Positions 54,080 through 62,751 of a DNA stretch of 64,000 nucleotides are shown piece by piece; the first letter of the stretch is position 1; the number at the start of each line of letters is the position of its first letter. Origin of the DNA: Peptoclostridium sp965368085 (GTDB lineage: Bacteria > Bacillota > Clostridia > Peptostreptococcales > Peptostreptococcaceae). The stretch is from positions 38,749 through 102,748 of the forward strand of contig CBDULP010000007.1 in assembly GCA_965368085.1 (NCBI GenBank), written 5' to 3'. Position numbers and translations under genes: made by a program. A model generated the notes under the pieces. The model was not told the origin of the DNA. It did no database searches and worked only from the letters and a program-made list of their open reading frames with translations.

Positions 54080-54531
54080 CTAACCATAAATTTCTATTTT
54101 AACCATATTCTGAAATATAGTGTTTTCAATACTTCTCATACTTAAATTTTTTAACTTTAGTTGAAATAAGGATACTGGAATGTACAAGTTGCTAAATAAA
54201 GGAGTTCAAAATATATTAGAAATTAGTTATTTTCTATATAGAAACCCTTTATTTCTCCTTTATAACCTCAATTTTGATGTCTGTAATCAAGTATATCACT
54301 AGGTTTGAAGTGAATTTTGATTTCAAGCCATTTTAATATATTCATAATACTAAATCACTATCATTGAAATCAAATAGCCTTATATCCAAATTTAATAGGT
54401 CATATTTTAGCCTTATTGATTAAAAATATTCATTTCTAAGGATAATGTCCCTTTGAATCTACATCTTGACCTCAAGAGGGAAACGAGCGGGACACTTCAA
54501 ATCCTTGCAAACACTCATCTACATGGAAACA

Positions 54532-54914
54532 CCCCGTTTGACCCGTCAAATTCAGAATGATTTTCCAAACGAAAAAATCTGAAAAAATAAATCTGAAAAT
54601 CTATAAATAATATAATACTATAATATAGTAATTATTATATAGAAAATAAAATTTATATAATAATAATATATTTCATTTATATTATATATATTTATTATGT
54701 TTTTTTAATAAATAAAAAAATTCTTTTTCACTTCTTTTTTCATATCTTCTTTTATTTTTTTATGTTTTTCTCTTACTTCTTCTTTTATTATACTCTCTTT
54801 TTCTTGTTTCAAATAATTTTTTTATTTATTAAAATTTTTAGCTTATTAAGTTCTACAGTCTATAGAATTTAGATTTTTGTCTTTAGTATTCTGATTTTAG
54901 CGGGGCAAACGGGG
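54532..54914. repeat. Inverted repeat CCCCGTTTGNCCCG flanking the A/T tract
   Basis: CCCCGTTTGACCCG (54532-54545) on the plus strand and CCCCGTTTGCCCCG on the minus strand (54914-54901) differ at one base and face each other across about 355 bases that are almost entirely A/T. An outer pair, GCGGGAC (54487-54493) and GTCCCGC (55067-55073), flanks them. Confidence 0.6.
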
Positions 54915-55000
54915 CGTTTTGCTGCAACCGTTGGAAATACTCTGTTTGTAGCGTCCCATTCGCTGGAACTTCTGGTGGTACAGCGGGAAAACACCGCAGT

Positions 55001-55027
55001 CCCCACGATGTCCCAAAGATCGTGGGG
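55001..55027. other. Strong hairpin in the GC island
   Basis: CCCCACGAT (55001-55009) and ATCGTGGGG (55019-55027) form a perfect 9-bp stem. A shorter stem, GCGG/CCGC, lies just left of it (54983-54997). Confidence 0.55.
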
Positions 55028-55110
55028 CTGTCCAACACCTTGAATCCATTGGCGTTGAACGTTTTTGTCCCGCTGCCCCAAGAAAAAAAAGAGACTTTTG
55101 GAGCTGGTTT

Positions 55111-56865
55111 TTAATCTTCCAGAAGCACATCATCGTGCAATCCTCCTTCGCTGCGTGTTAGACTTATCTTTCCACGTTTTTTTCTTTCAGCTGGTGCACT
55201 ATTCTTGTATGGGTAATCGAGAATGTCATTGTTTTCTACTTCTTCATTTATTCCCTCATCATCTGCATTACCCTTATCCAATGAATCTTTCACTTTTATT
55301 GAATATGCAGCTATTTTATCCATTTTGTGTTGGAATACCTTTCTTATCGTGAGTCTGTCTTTTTCAGTATTTAGGTAGCCTTTTTCCTTCCATTCACTTA
55401 TTATCATTTCAGGATCAAAATTCAACTGACTTGCAAGTTCGCCGAACTTATTTTTGGGAATTAAAATGTTAGTAATCCTACCATTTTTCACCTCATATCT
55501 TCCCACAATTCCATTCTTCCTGCACTCGGTTATTTTATTGAAAAACTTCCCTGGATTTGTAGCAAAATACTCCATCAAGTCCTTGTACGCTTTTTCCGCA
55601 CTATTTCTATCTTGTGATGAATCAGTTTCTATCTCAATCAATGTATCTTCAAGCATCTGTTCGTCTATCCCAAGATTCATTGCCCTGTTTGCAAGCATCC
55701 CTGCTATTTTGACTATTGACAGTTTTCCTGCTATCCTATCACTTAATGCATCTCCTTCTACTCTCTCCAGTATCTTTTCTTTTTCCTTCCCCCACAAATC
55801 GAATACTTCTTTTGGCTCCAGTTTCATTAGATATTCCACAAAAACCATGCCTGCATGACCATAGTTTTGCATCATTCCCTTTTCAAGCTTCTTGGCATGT
55901 TCTGCTGATGCTGTAACTGTTTCCACTTTGCACTCTGTCAGCCTTACTTTTGCTCCTGTTTTTGAATTATCTATCTGGTCAAACATCGGTTTTTCTGAGC
56001 TTGACTGTATTACTGTAAGCCATTCCTCCTGTTTTCTTTTGTCACCGTTGGATTGTAAAGCTGCTTTTGATATTCCTCCAGCCAGCTTGTACACAAATTC
56101 TGTAAAGTCTTTTTTTCTGTCTTGATGTGATGTATCGTCTATGACAAGAGGTATTCCGAAGTTGCCTTCTACTTGTTCGAGTATTCCTGCATCAGTTCCA
56201 TGCCATGTTTTTATAAGCCCTCCCCTTCTACTGTCGGGAAGTCCCCAAATACTCATGGCTGCCCTTGTTCCAATTGTTTTACCTTTTGATGAATACCCAC
56301 TAAAATTAAATATCAATGTGTCTACATGCATGAACTCTGACAATATTTCCAGTATTGCTGCGGCAAATGAGCAGCACAGCATCATCTCAAGCCATTTATG
56401 CCCCAAAATATGGACTAGCACATCTGTTTTCCATCCTGTCATGCTTCCTTTAGGCTTCAAAATGTAGCTGTCTCCTATGTATTCTGATTCTATCCCCACT
56501 GCCTTGTAATGCTTAAATATTTTCTTGCCACTGAATTCTCCCCATCCTACACTTTCATGTTCAAATGTTCTCGCTACGTTTTTTATTTCATTCCTGATGT
56601 ATTTTACATATTCTTCTGCTTTTTCTGGGTAGCATTCAGCTCCAAGATCCACCAGCTTTATTATGTCCTTCTTGTTTATCTCTCCTATCTTCATGTCTTC
56701 TATCATTGGAATCCCTTCATCGTCAAATTCCAGCTGTACTGTTATTGTGCCATTGTCTATATTTTTTCTTTTTTTCACAGGTTTTATCTCTTTACCTATG
56801 ATTTCACCGTTTTTTTCTTCATTTTCTCCATATTTTATAATAATTCCATCTTTTACTTTAAACAT
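55111..56865 (-). CDS. DUF927 domain protein, helicase/replication ATPase of a mobile element
   Basis: This 584-residue protein starts after GAGGAGGAATAAC. Residues about 115-400 match DUF927, with Walker A GYSSKGKT (about 194), Walker B IPLVIDDTSHQD (about 236) and TVIQSSSEKPMFDQ (about 285). DUF927 proteins are superfamily-II-like ATPases found in phages and integrative elements, probably in DNA replication. The C-terminal third contains helical segments and a basic end (ERKKRGKISLTRSEGG). It is the last gene before the candidate origin region. Confidence 0.85.
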   Translation of the reverse strand: MFKVKDGIIIKYGENEEKNGEIIGKEIKPVKKRKNIDNGTITVQLEFDDEGIPMIEDMKIGEINKKDIIKLVDLGAECYPEKAEEYVKYIRNEIKNVARTFEHESVGWGEFSGKKIFKHYKAVGIESEYIGDSYILKPKGSMTGWKTDVLVHILGHKWLEMMLCCSFAAAILEILSEFMHVDTLIFNFSGYSSKGKTIGTRAAMSIWGLPDSRRGGLIKTWHGTDAGILEQVEGNFGIPLVIDDTSHQDRKKDFTEFVYKLAGGISKAALQSNGDKRKQEEWLTVIQSSSEKPMFDQIDNSKTGAKVRLTECKVETVTASAEHAKKLEKGMMQNYGHAGMVFVEYLMKLEPKEVFDLWGKEKEKILERVEGDALSDRIAGKLSIVKIAGMLANRAMNLGIDEQMLEDTLIEIETDSSQDRNSAEKAYKDLMEYFATNPGKFFNKITECRKNGIVGRYEVKNGRITNILIPKNKFGELASQLNFDPEMIISEWKEKGYLNTEKDRLTIRKVFQHKMDKIAAYSIKVKDSLDKGNADDEGINEEVENNDILDYPYKNSAPAERKKRGKISLTRSEGGLHDDVLLED

Positions 56866-56972
56866 TGTTATTCCTCCTCGATTATTTTTGGCTATGCAGC
56901 TGCAGCTCTTTCTTATTCTTTAATTGGAACTACAGCTACGCCGCCTTTATTTTAATAAACACTCCTGCTGTT

Positions 56973-57740
56973 TTATCCTTCCAGCATTGTGTTTACTTCT
57001 CTTTCAAATCCGTATCTTCTGAAAAACTCTATAAGCGCTACTGCGAATATGTCCTTTTGTGCTATTCCCTTTGTAGCTGAAAAATCTCTTACCACGTCAT
57101 CCAGTTTGTGGCTCATGTGAACAGACTTTGTTACACATCTGCCCCCTACTATGAATCTTGGTATTCTTCCGCTGTCTTCTTTGGGTATTAGAAGGTCTAT
57201 GAGTCTGTCCTCGTTTTCACTCAGCATTTTCAGTATATGCATGTATTTTCCAAATTCATCTGGCATGGGTGTAGGTGTAGACGTTTCATCTGTGTATTCG
57301 TCTATGTCTACATCTACGTTTACATCATCATCTACATATTCGTCTACTATCTCCCCTGTGAATTTCACATAGTTGTCCTGCTCACTGGAGTAGACGTAGC
57401 CTTTTCCTTTCATGTACTCCGCTAAGTCTACATGGTCTTGAAATCCCATGTTTTTTGCTATCTCTTTGGCGTTTGCATCTTCTTTTTCAAATGCTCTGAG
57501 TATCATTGCCACCTTAGATGATGAGGGTATTTCTATTTTGTCTTGCTCCATTTCAATTTCTGGTACATAAGTATTTTTGTGTCTGTCCCACTTGAAGTTC
57601 TTCCTTCTCATGTACATATCGAGTGACTTGTATGTCGAATATTCCAGTTCCTGCGCTATTTGCTCCCTGTCTTTTCCCTGCAGCAGCTCTTTTAGTATTT
57701 TATTCACTCTTTCATCATATACAGGCTGTTTTTTATTCAT
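56973..57740 (-). CDS. DNA-binding-like protein with two HTH-like repeats and RHH-like C-terminus
   Basis: This 255-residue protein has GGAGG before the start. Two related N-terminal units each have a helical HTH-like pattern (ILKELLQGKDREQIAQELEY with YKSLDMYMRRKNFKWD; ILRAFEKEDANAKEIAKNMG with VDLAEYMKGKGYVY). A very acidic valine/aspartate linker follows (about 133-155). The C-terminal part (VTKSVHMSHKLDDVVRDFSA, ALIEFFRRYGFEREV) resembles a ribbon-helix-helix or long-helix dimerisation unit. A plasmid/phage replication or partition regulator is possible. The family is not recognised. Confidence 0.7.
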   Translation of the reverse strand: MNKKQPVYDERVNKILKELLQGKDREQIAQELEYSTYKSLDMYMRRKNFKWDRHKNTYVPEIEMEQDKIEIPSSSKVAMILRAFEKEDANAKEIAKNMGFQDHVDLAEYMKGKGYVYSSEQDNYVKFTGEIVDEYVDDDVNVDVDIDEYTDETSTPTPMPDEFGKYMHILKMLSENEDRLIDLLIPKEDSGRIPRFIVGGRCVTKSVHMSHKLDDVVRDFSATKGIAQKDIFAVALIEFFRRYGFEREVNTMLEG

Positions 57741-57753
57741 CTTTTCATTCCTC

Positions 57754-58614
57754 CTATAGCACCGACACCGACTCTCTCAAATCCTGCAGACTTGAGTGGG
57801 TGTAAATGCTGGTCACTTTTACTGAACTGTGTCCAAGCAACTTGCTTACGTTTACGATGTTCACGTCTTTTTTTATCAGCTGCGTTGCGTATGAGTGCCT
57901 TAGTATGTGGGCTGACACTTCTTTTTTCAGTCCTATCGCCTTTGCAGCCTTTTTTATCTCCCTGTTGATGTACTGCGGTGAAAGCCTTCCTGTCTTTTTA
58001 GTAGCCAGAAAATACTCGCTGTCCACTTTGGGTCTCGTCTTGTTTACATACTCCCTTGCCTTTATTGCCATTTTATCGTTTATGGGGACTATTCTTGCCT
58101 TGTCTCCTTTTCCATGTCTTACTTTTACAGTCTTTTCTACTATGTCTACGTCTTCAAGTTTCAAACTTACAGCTTCCGACACTCTAAGCCCTGTCATGTA
58201 CAGAAAGTATACTGCAAATCTCACTATTTCCTGTTCTATTGCTTCAATCAGGTTCATGGCTTCCTCATTCTCAAGGAAAGTCCTTTCCTTTTTGGGTACT
58301 TTTATGTTGCCTATCAGTGCAGCTGGATTTTTGTTTATTGCTCCGCTTACATGAATGTATTTGAAAAAACTCCTGTGGATGTACTGTGCTCTTGACCTGC
58401 TTGCTGGCTCAAGCCCCTTTTCTTTGAGGTAATAGTAGTAGTCCTCAAGATCGGCTTGGCTTATGTCTTCAACGAATACTTGGCAGTTGTTCCTTTTTAC
58501 GAGCCAGCTGTTGAGGTATTTTAGTTCTTTTTTGTATCCTTTTATTGTCTCACTGCTTCTGTCCAGCAGCTTCAAGTTTTTCATGTATGCTTCAAATGCT
58601 GTAGAAAATTTCAT
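57754..58614 (-). CDS. Tyrosine recombinase (XerC/D-like integrase)
   Basis: This is a 286-residue site-specific recombinase. The N-terminal SAM-like DNA-binding domain is residues 1-95. The catalytic domain has Arg in YMTGLRVSEAVSLKLEDV (about 150), Lys in HGKGDKARIVPIND, HILRHSYATQLI (His and Arg, about 244-247), LLGHSSVKVTSIY with the Tyr nucleophile near 276, and SLQDLRESVSVL at the C-terminus. All catalytic residues appear present. It lies inside the element and may mediate excision or resolution. Confidence 0.93.
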   Translation of the reverse strand: MKFSTAFEAYMKNLKLLDRSSETIKGYKKELKYLNSWLVKRNNCQVFVEDISQADLEDYYYYLKEKGLEPASRSRAQYIHRSFFKYIHVSGAINKNPAALIGNIKVPKKERTFLENEEAMNLIEAIEQEIVRFAVYFLYMTGLRVSEAVSLKLEDVDIVEKTVKVRHGKGDKARIVPINDKMAIKAREYVNKTRPKVDSEYFLATKKTGRLSPQYINREIKKAAKAIGLKKEVSAHILRHSYATQLIKKDVNIVNVSKLLGHSSVKVTSIYTHSSLQDLRESVSVL

Positions 58615-58646
58615 TTTATCACCGCCTATGTTTTTTTAGAAAAAGA

Positions 58647-58665
58647 AAGGTGCAATAAGCACCTT
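58647..58665 (-). terminator. Terminator, AAGGTGC/GCACCTT type
   Basis: AAGGTGC (58647-58653) and GCACCTT (58659-58665), followed in the minus direction by TCTTTTTCT. It lies downstream of the 58671-59168 gene. Confidence 0.75.
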
Positions 58666-58670
58666 GTCCT

Positions 58671-59168
58671 TTACTCTACACTATTTATAAGAAAACGAAC
58701 CTCAACATTTGCATTCATAACGCCTGTATTTATCAGAGCTTGTTCCAGCTTTTTCTGCATATTAGTCATAACCATTGCAACGTCCTTGAATTCAAGCACT
58801 GACTCGTTACAGTACTGCTCAATATCAAGGTGTATATATTGCTCATCTTCTGTTGCGCCTACACTTCCAACTCCTTCTGGGTCTAATTCGCCTATCATTT
58901 TCTCCATAAACAATTCTGCTGACAACATGTTTTTCATTGCCAATTGTTTCTTCATTATCTTCATTTCTAATCCCCACATGTGATAATGTTCATCTGCGTT
59001 TTTCCCTTTAAGCCTGCTGTATCCCTCAAGTTCAAATCTCCAGTCTATATCTATTGATTGCTCATATTGTATATTTTCATATTTTGATTCACAAAATTCT
59101 CTTACTGTATCTGCTATTACCATTTTTAATTCTTCCATGCTATTATTATCCAATTGAAGTGTTTTCAT
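58671..59168 (-). CDS. Unknown protein of the mobile element
   Basis: This is a 165-residue acidic helical protein with a GGGAGAGAT ribosome binding site. It contains VREFCESKYENIQYEQSIDI and LGMELELEGY-like segments (RFELEGYSRLKGKNADEHYH), and ends with alternating hydrophobic residues (NVEVRFLINSVE). No family is recognised. It has neither signal peptide nor membrane segment, and its own terminator. Confidence 0.7.
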   Translation of the reverse strand: MKTLQLDNNSMEELKMVIADTVREFCESKYENIQYEQSIDIDWRFELEGYSRLKGKNADEHYHMWGLEMKIMKKQLAMKNMLSAELFMEKMIGELDPEGVGSVGATEDEQYIHLDIEQYCNESVLEFKDVAMVMTNMQKKLEQALINTGVMNANVEVRFLINSVE

Positions 59169-59203
59169 ATTTAATCTCTCCCTCGTTTTTTATTTTGAAA
59201 AGG

Positions 59204-59223
59204 AAGGTGCAAACAAGCACCTT
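59204..59223 (-). terminator. Terminator, AAGGTGC/GCACCTT type (second copy)
   Basis: AAGGTGC (59204-59210) and GCACCTT (59217-59223), followed by CCTTTTCAAAATAAAAAA in the minus direction. It is nearly identical to the stem at 58647-58665. Confidence 0.75.
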
Positions 59224-59231
59224 GCCCCTGT

Positions 59232-59885
59232 TTAGTCTGCAAGAACCCCTTCTTCGTCTGTGACTGGTGTAACTTTTTTAGGTATTCCATTAGGCGTTAT
59301 TTTTCTTTTTCGTGGTGCAGAAGCTACTCCTGCTACTGTCCCATTTGATGTTTTTGGAGTCGGTCTTTTAGGTGCTGGTTTAACCTTTCTTGCTGCTGTT
59401 TCCTGAGTGTTGTATCCTACTTCTTCGTCCGCAACTCTTTCAGCTGCATATTCATTTTCTTCATCATTTGGCACGTTTTCATATACATCTTCCATGTAGT
59501 CCTCGTCTTCCTGCTCTATTTCAGAAGCTGGGAAAAAATCCACCACGTTAGAATACGTTTTTCCGTTTTTTCTTTTATTCTTGACTTCAACACCTACTGT
59601 TTTACCTTCAAGAAGTTTTTCAAGGTTATCTATTCTATATGGTATTTCACCTATTACAGACTCAGTCATCTTCCAAAGCATTGATCCTTCCATCAATATC
59701 TCTATCATTCTTGCAGTAAGGTCTGTTCCATCTTTTGCCTTTATCTTCACTTCGAGAATATCTTTTGTTGTCATTGTTCCTTTGAAGTTGATTTCTTCAT
59801 TTTTCTTTTCTATAAGTTCTTGTATTACTCCTGTCGTTCTTCCTTCTTTTGTGTAAGTCTTCACTCTGTTTACTGATATTGCCAT
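59232..59885 (-). CDS. Unknown protein, possible single-stranded-DNA-binding protein
   Basis: This 217-residue protein starts after GGGGAGG. The N-terminal about 125 residues look like a compact beta-rich (OB-type) domain (FKGTMTTKDILEVKIKAKDG, LLEGKTVGVEVKNKRKNGKT). This resembles phage-type ssDNA-binding proteins but is not certain. The C-terminal part is acidic, then basic and proline-rich (KVKPAPKRPTPKTSNG, APRKRKITPNGIPKK), a layout common in ssDNA-binding proteins with flexible tails. It lies between two unknown element genes. Confidence 0.6.
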   Translation of the reverse strand: MAISVNRVKTYTKEGRTTGVIQELIEKKNEEINFKGTMTTKDILEVKIKAKDGTDLTARMIEILMEGSMLWKMTESVIGEIPYRIDNLEKLLEGKTVGVEVKNKRKNGKTYSNVVDFFPASEIEQEDEDYMEDVYENVPNDEENEYAAERVADEEVGYNTQETAARKVKPAPKRPTPKTSNGTVAGVASAPRKRKITPNGIPKKVTPVTDEEGVLAD

Positions 59886-59907
59886 TTCGCATTCCTCCCC
59901 ATGATTT

Positions 59908-60576
59908 TTAGTCTATTGTGATTGCTACTATTAGTCCTTTTTCAGTTTTAAGATGTTCTGCTTCGTAGAACGTTATTGAAACTCTATCTTCAAAATCCAA
60001 GTTGAATCTGTCGCTGATTTCCTGCACCAATTCACTCGAATATATAATCCCTTTATGTTTGCTTCTTCTCACCCTGTGGCTCTTATCTTCTTCGGATAAT
60101 GTTTCACCGATTATTATCTTGTCATCAAGAAATCCAATTTGAATTTCTTCTTCAATATCAAGGTATTCCATTATGTCTTTTGACAGGCTCACTCTCTTGC
60201 CATTTGACTTAGAGTTTATTACTGACAGGACTCCTAGTCCAGCATTCCATTTTGCTTTACTTGCAGATTTGGATAGTTCCAGCTTACTAAAGTCAATTTC
60301 TACTTCTTGATTTTTTATCTCTTCTTTTATCTCGCCAGAACTGTTTTGTGGGTGCTTCTCGGGGTGCTGGAGCTGCACTTGTTTTTCTCCGTTTTGGCTT
60401 TCTTGAGCTTCTTTTGCCTGATTCTTGCTTTGGTCTTGCTTTTTTTCTTCTGGCGTTTTCTGGTGTGTTTCTGTCTGCTCTTTTTCCTTTAGCTCTTTTT
60501 CAACTCCTGATGCTCCTGCTACTTTACTTTCTTCCTGCTTTCTTTTAATTTGCGGTTTACTCTTTCCTACTGGCAT
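59908..60576 (-). CDS. Unknown protein with charged repetitive linker
   Basis: This is a 222-residue protein (AGGAGGAGAT before the start). The N-terminal about 90 residues are low-complexity K/E/Q-rich (EKEQTETHQKTPEEKKQDQS). The C-terminal about 130 residues form a folded domain (FSKLELSKSASKAKWNAGLG, EIQIGFLDDKIIIGETLSEE). No catalytic or DNA-binding motif is recognised. The sequence composition of the N-terminus differs strongly from its neighbours. Confidence 0.65.
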   Translation of the reverse strand: MPVGKSKPQIKRKQEESKVAGASGVEKELKEKEQTETHQKTPEEKKQDQSKNQAKEAQESQNGEKQVQLQHPEKHPQNSSGEIKEEIKNQEVEIDFSKLELSKSASKAKWNAGLGVLSVINSKSNGKRVSLSKDIMEYLDIEEEIQIGFLDDKIIIGETLSEEDKSHRVRRSKHKGIIYSSELVQEISDRFNLDFEDRVSITFYEAEHLKTEKGLIVAITID

Positions 60577-60733
60577 TCTTATCTCCTCCTGATAGTTAAT
60601 GTTTTAGACTCTTTATTCTGCAGTTGCTTTGTTGTCTAAGCACATAGTACACCTGTAGAGGATTTTTTGAAATTAAATTAATTTGCACTTCACTTTTTAA
60701 TTGACAAATCCAAATCATTCGTTCCATAAAAAA

Positions 60734-60754
60734 AAGACTGATTTAATCAGTCTT
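60734..60754 (-). terminator. Intrinsic terminator
   Basis: AAGACTGA (60734-60741) and TCAGTCTT (60747-60754), followed in the minus direction by TTTTTTTATGG. It lies downstream of the 60760-61332 gene. Confidence 0.8.
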
Positions 60755-60759
60755 ATCGT

Positions 60760-61332
60760 TTATTTCTTATATTTTTCTGTAAGTTTATTTTGGAAGATAT
60801 CCAGTGCTCCGTCTATTTCCCTAAATACTTCGGTCAGTTCTTCACTGTTAAGATTCAGATTTATTATGTCTTCTCCTATGATTTTTATCCTGTTCATTAC
60901 ATTAATTTCTACTTCTATCAGACTCCGTTTACTTAATACTTCTATTATTCCTTGAGCGTTCATTTTTAATTCTTGGTCTTTCATGTTTTCTATGCTTTTT
61001 TCCAGTTCCCTTTGCATCTTATGGGAAGCTTTCAGTTGTTCTTGCGCATTTTTGAATGTTGCTTTCTTGGAGTTGATTGTCTTTAGGAAATTCTCCCCTA
61101 CCTGCCATATCAGCTCCTTTATGAATTCCTTTTCATCTTCTACAAACACTATTTCTCCACTTTCGTTTTTATGGTCTTCAATGTCCATATGGAGTATTTC
61201 AGCCATTTTCCTAAACCTCGCATATAGTGCAGGAATCTCCATGTACCTTTCCATTGCAACTTCTGACAGTATCTGTGTCAGTCCCACAAACTCATACTCT
61301 TTCACTTGTTGTTTTTCAGCAGCTTCTTCCAT
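60760..61332 (-). CDS. Unknown helical (coiled-coil) protein
   Basis: The product is about 190 residues. I chose ATG 61332 because GGGAGG lies 6 bases before it; the ATG at 61338 directly abuts that motif. The protein is almost entirely helical (MERYMEIPALYARFRKMAEI, KATFKNAQEQLKASHKMQRE, ENMKDQELKMNAQGIIEVL). No known domain is recognised. It has its own terminator. A coiled-coil architectural or replication-associated role is possible, but unsupported. Confidence 0.6.
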   Translation of the reverse strand: MEEAAEKQQVKEYEFVGLTQILSEVAMERYMEIPALYARFRKMAEILHMDIEDHKNESGEIVFVEDEKEFIKELIWQVGENFLKTINSKKATFKNAQEQLKASHKMQRELEKSIENMKDQELKMNAQGIIEVLSKRSLIEVEINVMNRIKIIGEDIINLNLNSEELTEVFREIDGALDIFQNKLTEKYKK

Positions 61333-61394
61333 GTTCATCCTCCCTCATTTTTAGCTGCTTAAATTATACCATTTTATTCATCTATTCCAAAAGT

Positions 61395-61583
61395 CTATTT
61401 TGTTTTATATTTAAGAGGTATCGCTTCCCAAAGTCTTTTGAAAAATTCTATTCCTCCCCCTGCTTCTTTAGAAACTGTTAATGTTGCTTTCATAGCTCCA
61501 GTCCCGCTCAATATAAGCAAGATAATCTTCGCAACTAGCATTGTCATCTTTACTCCGTTTACATTCTTTGCATTTACTATCAT
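61395..61583 (-). CDS. Small hydrophobic protein
   Basis: This is a 62-residue protein with AAGGGGAGA 8 bases before the ATG. Residues about 12-34 form a hydrophobic helix (MTMLVAKIILLILSGTGA), followed by a short polar tail. It starts immediately after the RadC-like gene stop (overlapping spacing), so it is probably co-translated. The function is unknown. Confidence 0.55.
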   Translation of the reverse strand: MIVNAKNVNGVKMTMLVAKIILLILSGTGAMKATLTVSKEAGGGIEFFKRLWEAIPLKYKTK

Positions 61584-61584
61584 C

Positions 61585-62067
61585 TTACAAATCTCCCCTT
61601 TCTTTCAGACTTACATTCCAATCTCCTATTATAAGATGGTCAAGTAATTTTATTCCGATTATCTCCGATGCTTCTTTGAGTCTCTTTGTTATGTGTATGT
61701 CTTCTTGGCTTGGAAGTGGATTGCCGCTGGGATGGTTATGATATACTATGCAAGAGTTGGCATTTGCAAGAATTGCTGGCTTGTAAATCTCCCTAGGATG
61801 AACTATTGATGAGTTAAGACTGCCTATTGATATTATTGAGATTGCAGTTGGTTCATTCTTTGTATTCAGATAGGAAGCAACAAATATTTCCCTGTCTTGT
61901 CCTTCAAATATATTTTCCACTAGGCTATATGCATCTTCTGGACTTGTTATCGCTCTTGTACTGTAGTCGCTCAATGAACTGTAGAGTATGCTCTTTTCCC
62001 TTACAAGCTCCATTTCTTTAAGTCTTACATTTACGATATCTACTCGTTTTCTGCTTGTCTTTTTCAT
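61585..62067 (-). CDS. radC: RadC-like JAB-domain protein
   Basis: This is a 160-residue protein of the RadC (UPF0758/JAB) family. The metalloprotease-type motif is visible, IVYHNHPSGNPLPSQEDI (about 109-126), and the C-terminal LLDHLIIGD. The N-terminal HhH part of full-length RadC is absent, leaving a short form as is common on mobile elements. The biochemical role of RadC is not established. The start has AAGGAGAGTGG about 12 bases upstream. Confidence 0.85.
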   Translation of the reverse strand: MKKTSRKRVDIVNVRLKEMELVREKSILYSSLSDYSTRAITSPEDAYSLVENIFEGQDREIFVASYLNTKNEPTAISIISIGSLNSSIVHPREIYKPAILANANSCIVYHNHPSGNPLPSQEDIHITKRLKEASEIIGIKLLDHLIIGDWNVSLKERGDL

Positions 62068-62166
62068 CTGCTTACCACTCTCCTTGAGTTTTGGTCTATT
62101 TCAAGTTTTCTCATGGTCATTTCTCGAATTTATCTCTTTGTATGGTCAAGTTTTGGACGTAAAAAT

Positions 62167-62192
62167 AGCCCCAACTCAAATGAGTTAGGGCT
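62167..62192 (-). terminator. Intrinsic terminator
   Basis: AGCCCCAACTCA (62167-62178) and TGAGTTAGGGCT (62181-62192) form a 12-bp stem with one mismatch. In the minus direction ATTTTTACG follows. Confidence 0.75.
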
Positions 62193-62214
62193 GCACTTTC
62201 ATAATTATTCTTTT

Positions 62215-62361
62215 TTAGCTCCAAAACGTTGTAAGTATCCATCTTCTTAGGAAGAATAGCACAACGCCACCTATAATTGCTCCTGCTGCAAATCCAGTTC
62301 CGTAAATAGTACTTGCGATACCACCTATGATAATCCCTGCAAAAGTCCACTTTAATAACAT
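62215..62361 (-). CDS. Small glycine-rich membrane protein
   Basis: 48 residues from ATG 62361, with AAAGGAGATGGAGAT upstream. It is hydrophobic with glycine-zipper-like spacing (FAGIIIGGIASTIYGTGF, AAGAIIGGVVLFFLRR). It probably spans the membrane twice. It lies between the Xre gene and a terminator. The function is unknown. Confidence 0.6.
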   Translation of the reverse strand: MLLKWTFAGIIIGGIASTIYGTGFAAGAIIGGVVLFFLRRWILTTFWS

Positions 62362-62379
62362 TTAATCTCCATCTCCTTT

Positions 62380-62697
62380 TTATTTTTTAGTCTGTTTCTT
62401 TTTATGACTTCTGGCTATCTTCCTTATCGGACAGTCCATGCAGTGCTTACCTTGATTGTTGCAAAATGACTCGTCACCTTCCAAAATCTTTTCATAACAG
62501 CACTTCTTTTGTAGAAAGTAATCCATATCCACATTAAAGTAGTCTGCTATCATATCCAAAGATTTTAATGATGGGTTTGTCCTGCCTGTTTCCAAGTCTC
62601 CTATGTAGGAGTGCGAAAAGTTTGTGGAGTTAGCCAGTTGTCTTTGTGTTATGTTTTTTTCCTTTCGAAGATTCCTTATTTTCTCTCCTATCGACAA
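62380..62697 (-). CDS. Xre-family HTH regulator with Cys-rich C-terminus
   Basis: 105 residues, chosen to start at TTG 62697 (8 bases after AAGGTGG); the frame is open to 62820. The HTH_3 domain covers residues 1-58: GEKIRNLRKEKNITQRQLAN, SHSYIGDLETGRTNPSLKSL. The C-terminal part has four cysteines, spaced as CCYEKILEG, SFCNN, CMDCPIRKI, which could bind a metal. It is probably the repressor controlling the element. A repeated ATAACGTGCT motif lies just upstream of it. Confidence 0.85.
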   Translation of the reverse strand: MSIGEKIRNLRKEKNITQRQLANSTNFSHSYIGDLETGRTNPSLKSLDMIADYFNVDMDYFLQKKCCYEKILEGDESFCNNQGKHCMDCPIRKIARSHKKKQTKK

Positions 62698-62751
62698 TTC
62701 AATTACCACCTTTTTTACCTTTACATGGTAATTATACTCTGCTTTGCAGTA

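Larger units (their letters stand above)
54080..55110. other. Non-coding region at the mobile-element edge, candidate origin
   Basis: About 1 kb with no credible gene. The order is 54080-54480 AT-rich with nothing recognised; 54487-54545 with GCGGGAC and CCCCGTTTGACCCG; about 54561-54890 nearly pure A/T; then a GC-rich island (54901-55080) with hairpins. The nested inverted repeats are described separately. Small overlapping frames in the GC island have no ribosome binding site and are not called. Confidence 0.5.

Noticed and set aside
53127..54083. Plus-strand frames opposite the truncated S-layer-like gene
   Set aside because: They are the reverse complement of Ig-like repeats, a typical shadow of Thr/Ala/Val-rich coding DNA.
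54100..54480. Search for a tRNA or attachment site at the left border of the mobile element
   Set aside because: No tRNA-like cloverleaf or clear direct repeat could be found by eye; the other border lies outside the window.
54869..55133. Overlapping minus-strand frames in the GC-rich island
   Set aside because: All three frames are open by composition over about 200 bases, without start sites or ribosome binding sites. Hairpins and inverted repeats explain the region better.
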